DNA of 64,000 nucleotides from GCA-2731375 sp964631725. GTDB lineage: Bacteria; Pseudomonadota; Alphaproteobacteria; GCA-2731375. Both the position numbers and the translations under genes were made by a program. The stretch is from the NCBI GenBank assembly GCA_964631725.1, contig CAZVYX010000010.1:55527-119526 (forward strand), written 5' to 3'. Below, in pieces: positions 38,449-47,463 of this stretch (the stretch's first letter is position 1; each line of letters opens with the position of its first letter). Below the pieces are notes generated by a model. That model did no database searches, was not told where the DNA came from, and saw nothing but the letters and a program-made list of their open reading frames with translations.

Positions 38449-39537
38449 TTAGCGCAGCTTCAACGTGGCCAAGCCGAACAAGGCCAAAATGACGGCGATA
38501 ATCCAGAACCGGATAACGATGGTCGGCTCGGCCCAGCCCTTTTGCTCATAGTGATGATGCAGCGGCGCCATGCGGAAAACCCGGCGGCCGGTCATCTTGA
38601 AGGATGCCACCTGGACAATGACCGATACCGTTTCCAACACGAACAGGCCGCCGATGATGGCCAGGACGAATTCATGCTTTGTCACCACCGCCACGGCACC
38701 GAGGCCGCCGCCCAGGGACAAGCTGCCCGTATCGCCCATGAAGACCATGGCCGGCGGCGCGTTGAACCACAGGAAGCCCAAACCGGCGCCGACCAATGCG
38801 CCGCAATAGACCGCCAACTCGCCGGCGCCGGGCACGGTGTGCAATTGCAGGTACGAACCGAACACCACGTTGCCGGTCAAATAGGCGATCAGGGCGAAGG
38901 CGGATGCCGCGATGATCAACGGTCCGATCGCCAGCCCGTCCAGGCCGTCGGTCAAATTCACGGCGTTCGAGGAACCGACCATGACCAGCGCCCCGAAGGG
39001 TATGAAAAACAATCCCAGATCGAACAGCAGATCCTTGGCGAACGGCACGGCCAGATGGGTCGACAGGCCACCGGGCTGAAACGACATGATCCAGATGGCG
39101 GCAAGAACCGCGACCGCCATTTCCAACACCAATTTCAGCTTGCCCGGCAGACCGCGCACATTGGCCTGGGTTACCTTCAGATAATCATCGGCGAAGCCGA
39201 TCAGGCCAAAACCGGCGGTAACCAGCAATACCGCCCAGACGAAGCGGTTGGACAGATCGGCCCACAGCAAGGTCGACACCGAAAGCGCCAACAGGATCAA
39301 AAAACCGCCCATGGTCGGCGTGCCCTGTTTGGCCACGATATGCCGTTCCGGCCCGTCGTCGCGGATCGGCTGTCCGCGTCCCTGTTTGCTGCGCAACCAG
39401 CGGATCAGGGGCGGGCCGAGGATGAAGCTGATGATCAGGGCGGTCATCACCGCCGCCCCGGTGCGGAAGGTCAAATAGCGAAACAGATTGAAGATACTGA
39501 AATCTTCAGCCAGGGGATAAAGCAGATTGAAAAGCAT
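38449..39537 (-). CDS. mraY: Phospho-N-acetylmuramoyl-pentapeptide transferase MraY
   Basis: This integral membrane enzyme transfers phospho-MurNAc-pentapeptide to undecaprenyl phosphate, making lipid I. Of 362 residues, about ten segments are transmembrane. The catalytic aspartates sit in FADDYLK and NLTDGLDGLAIGP, and MVFMGDTGSLSLGGGLGAVA and PLHHHYEQKGW are the remaining active-site loops. It lies 9 bp after murF and 3 bp before murD. Confidence 0.97.
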   Translation of the reverse strand: MLFNLLYPLAEDFSIFNLFRYLTFRTGAAVMTALIISFILGPPLIRWLRSKQGRGQPIRDDGPERHIVAKQGTPTMGGFLILLALSVSTLLWADLSNRFVWAVLLVTAGFGLIGFADDYLKVTQANVRGLPGKLKLVLEMAVAVLAAIWIMSFQPGGLSTHLAVPFAKDLLFDLGLFFIPFGALVMVGSSNAVNLTDGLDGLAIGPLIIAASAFALIAYLTGNVVFGSYLQLHTVPGAGELAVYCGALVGAGLGFLWFNAPPAMVFMGDTGSLSLGGGLGAVAVVTKHEFVLAIIGGLFVLETVSVIVQVASFKMTGRRVFRMAPLHHHYEQKGWAEPTIVIRFWIIAVILALFGLATLKLR

Positions 39538-39546
39538 ACGCGTCCC

Positions 39547-40986
39547 CTAACCGCTGATCGCCGCGTTGCCATCGCCGACAACATCGCCCAGGTCCCGCAG
39601 GGCCTGAACGATCGGCGCCATGTTCTGGCCCAGGGATCCCTTGACCAATACTGTATCGCCCGGCCGCACCGCACCGGTGACCTTTGCCAGCAGATCCGCC
39701 GAGCCGGCCTCGTGCGCGCCGCGCATGCGTTCGGGCAAGGCATCGAACAAATGCGCCATATGCGGGCCGCATGCGAAAATCTGATCGACGCCCGCCGCGG
39801 CCAGATCCGGGGCCAGGGCGGCATGCAGCTCAGGTGCCGTATCGCCCAGCTCAAGCATGTCGCCCAACACGGCGATGCGCCGGCCCATGGCCTCGACCTC
39901 GACCGCGCCCAACGTTTCGATGGCGGCGGTCATGGCCACGGGGGAGGCGTTATAACTTTCATCGATGATCAACAAACTGCCGTCGCCGAAGCTGACCCGA
40001 TGGCGTTCGCCCCGGCCCTTGGGTGCGGCCACATCAGCCATGGCCAGAGCCGCCAGGCCCAGATCGGCCCCCAGGGCGCGTACGGCGGCCAGAACGGCCA
40101 GGCTGTTGATGGCCCAATGGCGGCCCGGGGCACCTACCTTGTAGGTCACGGCCTGTCCATCGATGTCGGCGGAAATACAGTTGCATGTGGGATGCTGCGC
40201 CAGGCCGATCAGGCGCGCCTGCGCATCCTCGTGGGCGCCGAACGAGATGACGCGCCCCACGCCGGCCGCCACGGCGGCCCGCGACAGGTGGTCAAAATGC
40301 GCATTGTCGCGGTTCAGGATCGCCACGCCGCCGGGCTCCAACCCGGTGAAGATTTCCGCCTTGGCATCGGCGATCTGGCTCAGCGAGGCGAAGAACTCCA
40401 AATGCACTGGCTCCACGTTGGTAATGATCGCCACATGCGGGCGCACCATGCGGCTCAACGGTGCGATCTCGCCGGCATGGTTCATGCCCAACTCGAAAAC
40501 GCCATAGGTACAGTCAGCGGGCATCCGCGCCAGGCTTAGCGGCGCGCCCCAATGATTGTTCAAATTGCCTTGCGAGGCATGGGTCGGAGCGCCCCGCGCC
40601 AGGGCCTGGTACAAGGCTTCCTTGGTTCCGGTTTTCCCCAAGCTGCCGGTGACGGCAACGATACGCGCCGCGCTGCGGGCGCGGGCGGCACGGCCCAGGG
40701 CTTCCAGACCGGCCAGGGTGTCGGCGACCCGCAACAAGGAGGCATCCGACGCCAATCCATCCACGTCCCTACTGACCATCGCGGCGGCGGCGCCACGGGC
40801 CAGGGCATCGGCGGCAAAATCATGGCCATCGAAATTCGGCCCCTGGATCGCCACGAACAGATCGCCGGGCCGCACGGTGCGGCTGTCGATCGAGACGCCG
40901 CTGGCCCGCCAGGCGCCACCGCCATTACACTGGCCATTCGTTGCGGCGGCAGCTTCGGCGGACTGCCATAGGACGGCGGCGGTCAT
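39547..40986 (-). CDS. murF: UDP-N-acetylmuramoyl-tripeptide-D-alanyl-D-alanine ligase MurF
   Basis: This ligase adds D-Ala-D-Ala (product of Ddl, same cluster) to the UDP-MurNAc-tripeptide. SIDSRTVRPGDLFVAIQG is the N-terminal substrate domain, AVTGSLGKTGTKEALYQAL the P-loop, and ELGMNHAGEIAPLSRMVRP and IDESYNASPVAMTAAIETL the family signatures. Its start overlaps the murE stop by 4 bp. The P-loop reads GSLGKTGTK where GSxGKTTTK is usual, a conservative change. Confidence 0.95.
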   Translation of the reverse strand: MTAAVLWQSAEAAAATNGQCNGGGAWRASGVSIDSRTVRPGDLFVAIQGPNFDGHDFAADALARGAAAAMVSRDVDGLASDASLLRVADTLAGLEALGRAARARSAARIVAVTGSLGKTGTKEALYQALARGAPTHASQGNLNNHWGAPLSLARMPADCTYGVFELGMNHAGEIAPLSRMVRPHVAIITNVEPVHLEFFASLSQIADAKAEIFTGLEPGGVAILNRDNAHFDHLSRAAVAAGVGRVISFGAHEDAQARLIGLAQHPTCNCISADIDGQAVTYKVGAPGRHWAINSLAVLAAVRALGADLGLAALAMADVAAPKGRGERHRVSFGDGSLLIIDESYNASPVAMTAAIETLGAVEVEAMGRRIAVLGDMLELGDTAPELHAALAPDLAAAGVDQIFACGPHMAHLFDALPERMRGAHEAGSADLLAKVTGAVRPGDTVLVKGSLGQNMAPIVQALRDLGDVVGDGNAAISG

Positions 40987-42452
40987 GGGTTTTCTCCCGC
41001 CAGCACCCGCGCCGCCACATCCCGGTCGTCAAAGGGATGCGTCACGCCGGCGACGGTCTGCCCGGTCTCATGCCCCTTGCCGGCAATCAACAGAACATCA
41101 TCGGGGCCCAGCCAGCCGATCGCCGTGGCAATGGCCTGTCCGCGATCGCCGATTTCCAAGCCGCCGGGGCAATCAGCCATGATCTCGGATCGGATTACGG
41201 CGGGATCCTCACTGCGTGGGTTGTCGTCGGTGACCACCACCTTGTCGGCCAGATCAGCGGCGATGCGGCCCATGAGCGGGCGCTTACCCCGGTCCCTGTC
41301 GCCGCCGCAGCCGAAGACCACGAACAATTGCCCCCGGGCATGGGGCCGCAGCGCCAAAATGGCGGCGCGCAGGGCTTCGGGCTTGTGCGCATAGTCGACG
41401 AAAACGCCGCCCTGCCGGGCGGTATCGGCGGTGGCAATCGCCTGCAGCCGCCCCGGCACGCCTATCAAACGTCCGGCGGCGGTCAACACGGCGTCGGGAT
41501 CGCCGCCACCGGCAACCGCAAGCGCAATGGCGCAAAGTACATTTTCCGCCTGGAAGGCGCCGATCAGGGGCAGATCCAGATCCGCCCGCCGGCCCATGGC
41601 GGCGATGGTCAGGCGTTGGCCATGCCCGGTGATTTCGCGGTTCAGCAGGGCAATATCGCCATCGGCGCCAAACGTCAGAATTTCATGCCCGCGTGCCAGG
41701 CAGGCCATGCGCAACCGCCCGGTCAGATCCGATGCCGCCGGCAAAACCGCCGTACCGCCGGGCGCCATGACGACTTCGAACAGGCGCAGCTTGGCGCGCA
41801 GGTAATCTTCCTCGTCCGTGTGATAATCCAGATGATCCCGCGACAGATTGGTAAATGCCGCCGCCCTCACCCGAACCCAATCCAGGCGCCGCTGGGCCAG
41901 ACCATGACTGGATGCCTCCAGAGCCAGATGATCGACGCCCGCATCGGCCAGATCCCGCAAGGCTTCATGCAGGATAACCGGATCCGGCGTCGTGTGCGCC
42001 AGTTTGCGCCGCAGGGGCTTGGAGTTTATGCCCAATGTTCCCAGGCTGGCGCCGCGTAGATCCATGGCGGCCCAGATTTGCCGCACGAAATCAGCCACCG
42101 AGCTTTTGCCGGAGGTCCCGGTCACGGCCACGATGGTTTCAGGCTGAGCGCCAAAAAAGCGCGCCGCCAGTTGTGAGAGGCGGCGGCGCGGTTCTTCATC
42201 CTCGATAATGGGCACATCGATATCACGATCGACCGCCGCCGCCAGGCCGGGCGGCCCCAGCAACGCGGTCGCGCCACGGCGGATCGCCTCGGGCACGTAG
42301 TCAACGCCATTAACGGCGCTATCGGCGGTGCTGCTGGGCAGGGCGGCAAACAGGAAACCGGGGCCCACCAGCCGGCTATCCGCCGTCAGCCCAAGAATCT
42401 CCCTATCCGCCAACTGGCTCACTTCATTCTCCATCAGCTCAGTTAACCGCAA
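40983..42452 (-). CDS. murE: UDP-N-acetylmuramoyl-tripeptide synthetase MurE (meso-DAP adding)
   Basis: This ligase adds meso-diaminopimelate to UDP-MurNAc-L-Ala-D-Glu. LTADSRLVGPGFLFAALPS is the N-terminal domain and AVTGTSGKSSVADFVRQIW the P-loop. The DNPRSEDP motif is the known meso-DAP specificity signature, so the wall is of the Gram-negative DAP type. The best homology-based start is a TTG (42452) overlapping the ftsI end by 14 bp and giving MRLTELMENEV. An ATG at 42434, 4 bp after the ftsI stop, is the alternative. Confidence 0.95.
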   Translation of the reverse strand: MRLTELMENEVSQLADREILGLTADSRLVGPGFLFAALPSSTADSAVNGVDYVPEAIRRGATALLGPPGLAAAVDRDIDVPIIEDEEPRRRLSQLAARFFGAQPETIVAVTGTSGKSSVADFVRQIWAAMDLRGASLGTLGINSKPLRRKLAHTTPDPVILHEALRDLADAGVDHLALEASSHGLAQRRLDWVRVRAAAFTNLSRDHLDYHTDEEDYLRAKLRLFEVVMAPGGTAVLPAASDLTGRLRMACLARGHEILTFGADGDIALLNREITGHGQRLTIAAMGRRADLDLPLIGAFQAENVLCAIALAVAGGGDPDAVLTAAGRLIGVPGRLQAIATADTARQGGVFVDYAHKPEALRAAILALRPHARGQLFVVFGCGGDRDRGKRPLMGRIAADLADKVVVTDDNPRSEDPAVIRSEIMADCPGGLEIGDRGQAIATAIGWLGPDDVLLIAGKGHETGQTVAGVTHPFDDRDVAARVLAGENP

Positions 42453-44229
42453 CGTTCCGGCCCCGGTCGCCCGTCCGGCTATGCACTATCCGGCTATACA
42501 GAGGCATCGCCATGGCCCGCCGGACCGGCGCGGCCTCGCTATCCACGGGCTGCACCCCAAGGATGGGCCCGATGCGGCTTATCACCCGGCCGGCCAGCGG
42601 CGCCGCCGTCCAGCCGGCACCAGCGAAGCCATGGGTCTCGACATCGCCTTGTGGTTCATCCAGCAACAGGTAAACGACATACTTTGGCGCGGTCATGGGA
42701 AAGGCCGCGGCGAAAGAAGAGATCAAGGACTTGCGGTTGTAGCCCCCCACGCCGGCCTTTTCGGCTGTCCCGGTTTTTCCACCGACCAGGAAACCTGGCG
42801 CCTGCGCCTTGCGCCCGGTGCCTTTCTCGACCACGGCGCGCAGCAGACGCCGCACCTGGTTCGAGGTCCGCTCGCTGATGACCTGAACGCCGACGGTACG
42901 CTCCCCCGGTTTGCGCTTGATCAAGGTTGCGGGCAGCAACACGCCGCCGTTGACCATCGCTGCGAAGGCGGAAGCGAACTGCACCGGTGAAACCGCCAAG
43001 CCATGGCCAAAGGCCGCCGTCATCGTGGAAATATCGCCCCAACGGCGCGGCGTGATGGGCGCGCCAACTTCGGGCAGTTCCAGGCTGGGCCTGCCGAGCA
43101 GGCCGAAACGGTCGAGATATTTACGCTGCCCGTCCCGGCCAACGTCCAAGGCCATCTTGGCCGCGCCGATGTTCGAGGAGTAGATCAGAATTTCCGGTAC
43201 CGACAGCCAGCGTTTCTTGGCGTGGCTGTCGCGGATCGTGAAGCGGGCCACGCGGATCGGCTTGGTCGCGTCATAACCGCCGCGTATTCTGGTTACACCG
43301 CTATCAAGCGCCATGGCCACGGTCAGCACCTTGAAAACCGAACCCAACTCGTAGACGCCCTTGGTCGCACGGTTGAAGCGCGCCAGGGCGGGAGCGGCGG
43401 AAGGATGGTTGGGGTCAAAATCAGGCAGCGAGACCAGGGCCAGAAGCTCGCCCGAATTCGCGTCCATCACCAAACCGGCGGCGCCCTCCGCCTGGAACCG
43501 TTCAACGGCGGATGCCAGTTCGTCGCGCAACGCGTGCTGCACCCGCGTATCCAGGGATACTTGCAACGCCTTTCCCCGGGGGCCGCGATCGCGCAGGTCC
43601 TGATCAAAGTATTTCTCGATACCGGCAATGCCGTTGCCGTCCACATCGGTGAAGCCCAGGACATGGGATTCCAGCGTGCCATGGGGATACAGGCGCCGCT
43701 GTTCGTCGCGGAAGTGCAGCCCCGGAATGCCCAGGCCATTGACCGCCGCCTGTTGTGCCGGCGTTAGATTTCGCTTCAGCCAGACAAAGGCGCGGCCCGA
43801 GGACAGGCGCTGCTGTACCGCCGCGCGGCTTAGTTCCGGCAGCACCTTGACCAGCCTGCCCGCCGCCTTTGCCGCGTCGGGCACTGATCTGGCATCGGCA
43901 TACAGGGACGCAGTCAACAGATTGGTTGCCAGCAGCGTTCCATTGCGGTCAACAATATCCGACCGCCCAGCCGTGGACTTGGTGGGCGTCGCGGCGATGA
44001 ACGCCAGGGATTGACCCGGCTCCCGGATAACCGTCAGTTCGATCAACCGGCCGGCCAGAACGAAGAAACTGACGGCGAAGACAAGGGCCACGGTCACCAA
44101 GCGGATGCGCCCGATACGGATGGCCTGAACCTTGCTGCCCACCAGATGGGCGCTGTCGTGGGATGCGGCCGCGGGCTCTGCGTCGACGCTATCAACGCCA
44201 TCACCGAACGTTGTTCCTGGCCGGCTCAT
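42439..44229 (-). CDS. ftsI: Septal peptidoglycan transpeptidase FtsI (PBP3)
   Basis: This class B penicillin-binding protein cross-links septal peptidoglycan with FtsW. A cytoplasmic tail and one transmembrane helix (about 41-63) lead to a pedestal domain. The transpeptidase domain has the active-site SVFK (within YELGSVFKVLTVAM), SSN (IYSSNIGAAKMAL) and KTGT (VGGKTGTAEKAG). Its 596 residues are normal for the family. It overlaps ftsL by 4 bp at the start and murE at the end. Confidence 0.96.
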   Translation of the reverse strand: MSRPGTTFGDGVDSVDAEPAAASHDSAHLVGSKVQAIRIGRIRLVTVALVFAVSFFVLAGRLIELTVIREPGQSLAFIAATPTKSTAGRSDIVDRNGTLLATNLLTASLYADARSVPDAAKAAGRLVKVLPELSRAAVQQRLSSGRAFVWLKRNLTPAQQAAVNGLGIPGLHFRDEQRRLYPHGTLESHVLGFTDVDGNGIAGIEKYFDQDLRDRGPRGKALQVSLDTRVQHALRDELASAVERFQAEGAAGLVMDANSGELLALVSLPDFDPNHPSAAPALARFNRATKGVYELGSVFKVLTVAMALDSGVTRIRGGYDATKPIRVARFTIRDSHAKKRWLSVPEILIYSSNIGAAKMALDVGRDGQRKYLDRFGLLGRPSLELPEVGAPITPRRWGDISTMTAAFGHGLAVSPVQFASAFAAMVNGGVLLPATLIKRKPGERTVGVQVISERTSNQVRRLLRAVVEKGTGRKAQAPGFLVGGKTGTAEKAGVGGYNRKSLISSFAAAFPMTAPKYVVYLLLDEPQGDVETHGFAGAGWTAAPLAGRVISRIGPILGVQPVDSEAAPVRRAMAMPLYSRIVHSRTGDRGRNVAVN

Positions 44230-44669
44230 GACCGGTCCCCACCACTGGCCAATACGATCCGCTGACCGCGTCGGGATTTCAGCGGCTTCCGGCCCGGCAC
44301 GGGCGGGCCGCCGCGCCGAACCTTGCGCCGCGCCTTCTTGCCGCCATTCTCTTGACTGGTGCCATTTTTGGCGATGTCGGATTTTCCGGCTTCTGCTTTC
44401 AGCGGCAAACCGGCCAGAGTACCGATCTGTGACGGCACCAGGGGACGCAAGGAAAGATGTCGCTGGGCCAGGTCCTGCAGGCGGCTGGGCTGACTTAGGA
44501 AGCTCAATTCGGCGGCCAGGATACGGCTGTTGCGCTGGCTGTCAGCCAGCTCGGTCGCAGCCCTGGCCAATTCCCGCTCCAACTGCTGGACCTCGGATTC
44601 CAGACGGTACAGACCCAGCGAAACCGCCAAAGCCAGCAACAGGACAATGATGGTGATGGGCCATCTCAT
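44226..44669 (-). CDS. ftsL: FtsL-like cell division protein
   Basis: The position between rsmH and ftsI, a short N-terminus, one transmembrane helix (about 3-21) and a leucine-rich coiled coil (about 22-75) identify FtsL, which forms the FtsQLB activator of FtsWI. Sequence conservation in the family is poor, so the call rests on topology and synteny. After about residue 90 it carries a basic tail (GKKARRKVRRGG, then GRKPLKSRRGQR) that would lie in the periplasm, which is unusual. Both ends overlap neighbours by 4 bp. Confidence 0.85.
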   Translation of the reverse strand: MRWPITIIVLLLALAVSLGLYRLESEVQQLERELARAATELADSQRNSRILAAELSFLSQPSRLQDLAQRHLSLRPLVPSQIGTLAGLPLKAEAGKSDIAKNGTSQENGGKKARRKVRRGGPPVPGRKPLKSRRGQRIVLASGGDRS

Positions 44670-45676
44670 GACGCCACCTCGACATTCCGCCCCAACCCCG
44701 CCACCGGCACCTCGGTGCGTTGGGCCAGACGCAGTCGGGCCGAACGGGCCCTGGGATTGGCGGCGATTTCAGCGGCGCCGGGCTTTGTGGCGCCACGGCG
44801 CGGCAGGTGAAAGGTAATCGGCCGCTGATCATCATTGGGCGGGCGGTGGCGCGAACCACTGGGCCGCAGGCCGGAACGCTCGCTCAGAAACTGCTTCACT
44901 TCCCGATCCTCGAGGGAATGGAAGGAAACCACGGCCAGCCAGCCCCGTGGCGCCAACAGGCGTTCCGCCGCCGCCAGACCTTGGCGAAGCTCTTCGATCT
45001 CACTGTTGACGTAGATGCGCAGCGCCTGAAAGGTGCGGGTGGCGGGGTGGATACGCTTGCCGCCCTTCTTGCCGCCCCGGCCGGCCGGTCCAACCGCCCT
45101 GGCAACGATATCGGCCAATTGGGAGGTGCGTTCGATCGGCGCGGTCTCGCGGGCCCTTACAATGGCGCGAGCCACGGCGCGGGAGCGCCGCTCGTCACCG
45201 AAATGATAGATTATGTCGGCCAGTTCATCCTGTTCCCGGCTGTTGACCACGTCCGCCGCGGTCTCGCCGTCCCGCGACATGCGCATGTCCAAGGGCCCGT
45301 CGGCGGCGAAGGAAAAGCCGCGCCCGGCCTGATCAAGCTGCATGGAGGAAACGCCCAGATCCAGCGTCACGCCCTGCAATTGAGCGGCGCCGGCATCGGC
45401 CGCCAATTGCCCCATCTCGGAGAACCGGCCCTGAACCAGGGACAAGCGGCCGTCATATTGTGCCACCGCCCTAGCGCCCGCGGCTACCGCGTCCGGATCC
45501 CGGTCAATGGCGATCAACCGGCAATCGGCGGCATCAAGGATCGCCCTGGAATATCCGCCGGCGCCAAAGGTGCCATCCAAGTAAACGCCGCCATCCTGGA
45601 CCGCCAGCCCCGCCAGCACCTCGGCCAGCAGCACCGGAACGTGGGGAATGTTGGGATTATTGGGGGCGGCGGTCAT
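44666..45676 (-). CDS. rsmH: 16S rRNA (cytosine-1402 N4)-methyltransferase RsmH
   Basis: This SAM-dependent enzyme (also called MraW) methylates C1402 in the decoding site of 16S rRNA. HVPVLLAEVLAGL opens the protein, GTFGAGGYSRAIL is the SAM motif, and LDLGVSSMQLDQAGRGFSF and ATRTFQALRIYVNSEIEEL are the family blocks. It is the second gene of the dcw cluster and overlaps mraZ and ftsL by 4 bp each. Confidence 0.96.
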   Translation of the reverse strand: MTAAPNNPNIPHVPVLLAEVLAGLAVQDGGVYLDGTFGAGGYSRAILDAADCRLIAIDRDPDAVAAGARAVAQYDGRLSLVQGRFSEMGQLAADAGAAQLQGVTLDLGVSSMQLDQAGRGFSFAADGPLDMRMSRDGETAADVVNSREQDELADIIYHFGDERRSRAVARAIVRARETAPIERTSQLADIVARAVGPAGRGGKKGGKRIHPATRTFQALRIYVNSEIEELRQGLAAAERLLAPRGWLAVVSFHSLEDREVKQFLSERSGLRPSGSRHRPPNDDQRPITFHLPRRGATKPGAAEIAANPRARSARLRLAQRTEVPVAGLGRNVEVAS

Positions 45677-46149
45677 TCGCCCGCCTCCATCTGATCGCGG
45701 CGTTGCAGTTCGAACCTGGCGGCCTGTTCCTTGGCCCGTTCCGTCGCCGCAGCCTCGTAAGCCTCGTAGGCCTCGGGCGCCCAGATCTGAAAGGTTGCGC
45801 CACGGCCCGCGAAGGTTGCCAGGTCGGTGATACCCGCATGTTCCAATAATTGTTGCGGCAGGATGATCCGGCCTTCACCGTCAAACGGCAGGCGGTGGGA
45901 TTTGGTCAGAATAGCCGTGGCCAGATCGCCATATTCATCGGAAAACGGATTGAAGGTATCGATGCCCTCGGCCAACTGCCGCATGCGGCCAATATCGCAG
46001 CCATCAATGGCGCCGCCGTGGCCGGGTGAAGGAAAAGCGACAACGCCGGCAAAGGCATCCGACGTCAGGTCGGCGCGGAAAGACGCCGGCACGGAAACCC
46101 GTCCCTTCCGGTCCACTTTATTATCAAACCGCGACAAAAACAGTGCCAC
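45673..46149 (-). CDS. mraZ: Transcriptional regulator MraZ
   Basis: This AbrB-like DNA-binding protein represses the dcw promoter in bacteria where it has been studied. Two SpoVT/AbrB-type repeats are visible: FDNKVDRKGRVSVPASFRADL near the start and KSHRLPFDGEGRIILPQQLLE around residue 80. A C-terminal charged helix follows. The frame is open to 46257. GTG at 46149 has GGGGGA six bases upstream and gives the conserved (M)ALFLSRFD start. The in-frame ATG at 46155 would sit directly against the ribosome site. First gene of the dcw cluster. Confidence 0.93.
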   Translation of the reverse strand: MALFLSRFDNKVDRKGRVSVPASFRADLTSDAFAGVVAFPSPGHGGAIDGCDIGRMRQLAEGIDTFNPFSDEYGDLATAILTKSHRLPFDGEGRIILPQQLLEHAGITDLATFAGRGATFQIWAPEAYEAYEAAATERAKEQAARFELQRRDQMEAGE

Positions 46150-46236
46150 GACCATTCCCCCAGTTAGCCATTTTCCAATCCGGCACGGCACGGGATCACA
46201 GCAGATGATCCACATTCCACGCCACGATACCCAATT

Positions 46237-46276
46237 TGGGTTTTTATGGGATATCATGCCCTAAGATGCCCGTCAA
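46237..46276 (-). promoter_or_regulatory. Candidate mraZ promoter with MraZ-box-like repeats
   Basis: On the minus strand TTGACG (46276-46271) is followed after 17 bp by TATCCC (46253-46248), a weak -10. On the plus strand TGGGT (46237-46241) and TGGGA (46247-46251) are spaced by 5 bp, the TGGGN-N5 pattern reported for MraZ boxes in E. coli. The second repeat overlaps the -10. Only two repeats are seen. Confidence 0.35.
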
Positions 46277-46416
46277 CGACTTAACAAATAATTAATTGAC
46301 CCGTTCAAAGTCAAAATTCCATTCGCCAAGTGTTGCCCCAAATGCCGCAGACGATCAAAACGCGTCTGATCTATGAAATTGCCGAACAAACTAGTGGGGA
46401 AATACGGCGAGAATTT

Positions 46417-46431
46417 GTTCTTTGTATGTTC
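46417..46431. promoter_or_regulatory. LexA-box-like site (GTTC-N7-GTTC)
   Basis: GTTC TTTGTAT GTTC matches exactly the alphaproteobacterial SOS consensus. It lies 200 bp before the enoyl-CoA hydratase start and about 270 bp before mraZ. A further GAAC half-site (46384-46387) is nearby. Which gene it would control is unclear. Confidence 0.45.
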
Positions 46432-46630
46432 TTTTGTGATTTCGCAACGCAAAGACAACCCACCGGAACCCCGGATCAGACAGCGCCATTACCTGTCACG
46501 CCGGAGGTTTTTTCGGTACCGAGCGGCCACCACTTGGCCTATCATCGGCGCGGTTTGGGGAGTTTTTGGTGGCACCGGCTACCATGGGGCGTGTTAGTTT
46601 TTCGTTGTCGCAACAAGGGAACAGGGGCCC

Positions 46631-47446
46631 ATGGACTATCAAACCATCAAGTACGACAAGACAGCGCATATCGTCACCATCACCTTGAACAGGCCGGAAC
46701 GGCGCAACGCCATCAACAGCGTCATGAATGATGAGTTGAAAACCGCCTGGAAGGATTTTCGCGACGATGACAATGCCCTGGTGGCAATCATCACGGGCGC
46801 CGGCGACAAGGCCTTTTGCGCCGGCTGGGACCTGGAGGATGCGGCGGCCGATAATTTCAAGTTCGATGATTACGAGAAATACCGCCAGGACATCTACAAC
46901 AGCGAAGGCTATTGCGGCTACACCAAGCGGGCCGACATCTTCAAACCAATCATCGCCGCCGTGAACGGCTATGCCGTAGCCGCCGGCATGGAAACGGCAA
47001 TGCTGGCCGATATCCGCATCTGCGCCGAGAATGCCCAGTTCGGCGCGACGGAGCGGCGCTGGAACATCGTCTCGGGCGACGGCCTTGCGGTCCGCCTGCC
47101 GCTGATCGTCGGCTTCGCGCACGCCATGGAGCTATTGATCACGGGGCGCTTCATCGATGTCCACGAGGCCTACCGCATGAGCCTGGCGAACGAAATCGTG
47201 CCCGAAGGCAAGGCCTATGAGAGGGCCCTTGAGCTGGCCAAGTCGATCGCCAAACTGCCCCAGGGCGCCTTGCGCTCGGACAAGGAGACCATGCTGCGCG
47301 GCATCGGCCGGCCCCTGGAGGAAAGGCTGCGCATTGAAACCGAAATGATGTTGTCCATGTGGATGCGCCGGGACCGGCACAGCGACGGGGCCCAGGCCTT
47401 CCTGGACAAGAACACCGAACCGGACTGGCCCAACCACGGCCTTTGA
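46631..47446 (+). CDS. Enoyl-CoA hydratase/isomerase family protein
   Basis: This 271-residue crotonase-fold protein has LNRPERRNAIN (20-30), the CoA/oxyanion segment AFCAGWDLED (61-70) and a second oxyanion-hole region VNGYAVAAGMETAMLADIRI (111-130). Glu121 and Glu141 (FGATERRW) occupy the positions of the two catalytic glutamates of enoyl-CoA hydratase, so hydratase chemistry is plausible. CAAGGGAACAGG precedes the ATG. A radical SAM gene starts 17 bp downstream on the same strand, so the two are probably one operon. The acyl-CoA substrate is unknown. Confidence 0.85.
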   Translation: MDYQTIKYDKTAHIVTITLNRPERRNAINSVMNDELKTAWKDFRDDDNALVAIITGAGDKAFCAGWDLEDAAADNFKFDDYEKYRQDIYNSEGYCGYTKRADIFKPIIAAVNGYAVAAGMETAMLADIRICAENAQFGATERRWNIVSGDGLAVRLPLIVGFAHAMELLITGRFIDVHEAYRMSLANEIVPEGKAYERALELAKSIAKLPQGALRSDKETMLRGIGRPLEERLRIETEMMLSMWMRRDRHSDGAQAFLDKNTEPDWPNHGL

Positions 47447-47463
47447 GACTTGGGAGTGATACC

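Larger units (their letters stand above)
46150..46630. other. Divergent regulatory region between mraZ and the enoyl-CoA hydratase gene
   Basis: This ~480-bp region holds no ORF I would call. It contains the presumed dcw promoter near mraZ, two TGGGN direct repeats, and a GTTC-N7-GTTC element 200 bp before the enoyl-CoA hydratase gene. Small frames cross it (for example 46273-46458 minus), but none has both a good ribosome site and recognisable protein features. Confidence 0.6.

Noticed and set aside
37255..40539. A 1094-codon open frame antisense to murD, mraY and murF
   Set aside because: High-GC codon bias leaves the opposite strand open. The translation is Gln/His/Arg-rich without any recognisable domain, while the minus-strand genes are unmistakable.
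46273..46458. A 61-codon minus-strand frame spanning the SOS-like site, considered as a SidA-like division inhibitor
   Set aside because: No hydrophobic membrane helix, no good ribosome site, and the presumed LexA site lies inside it.
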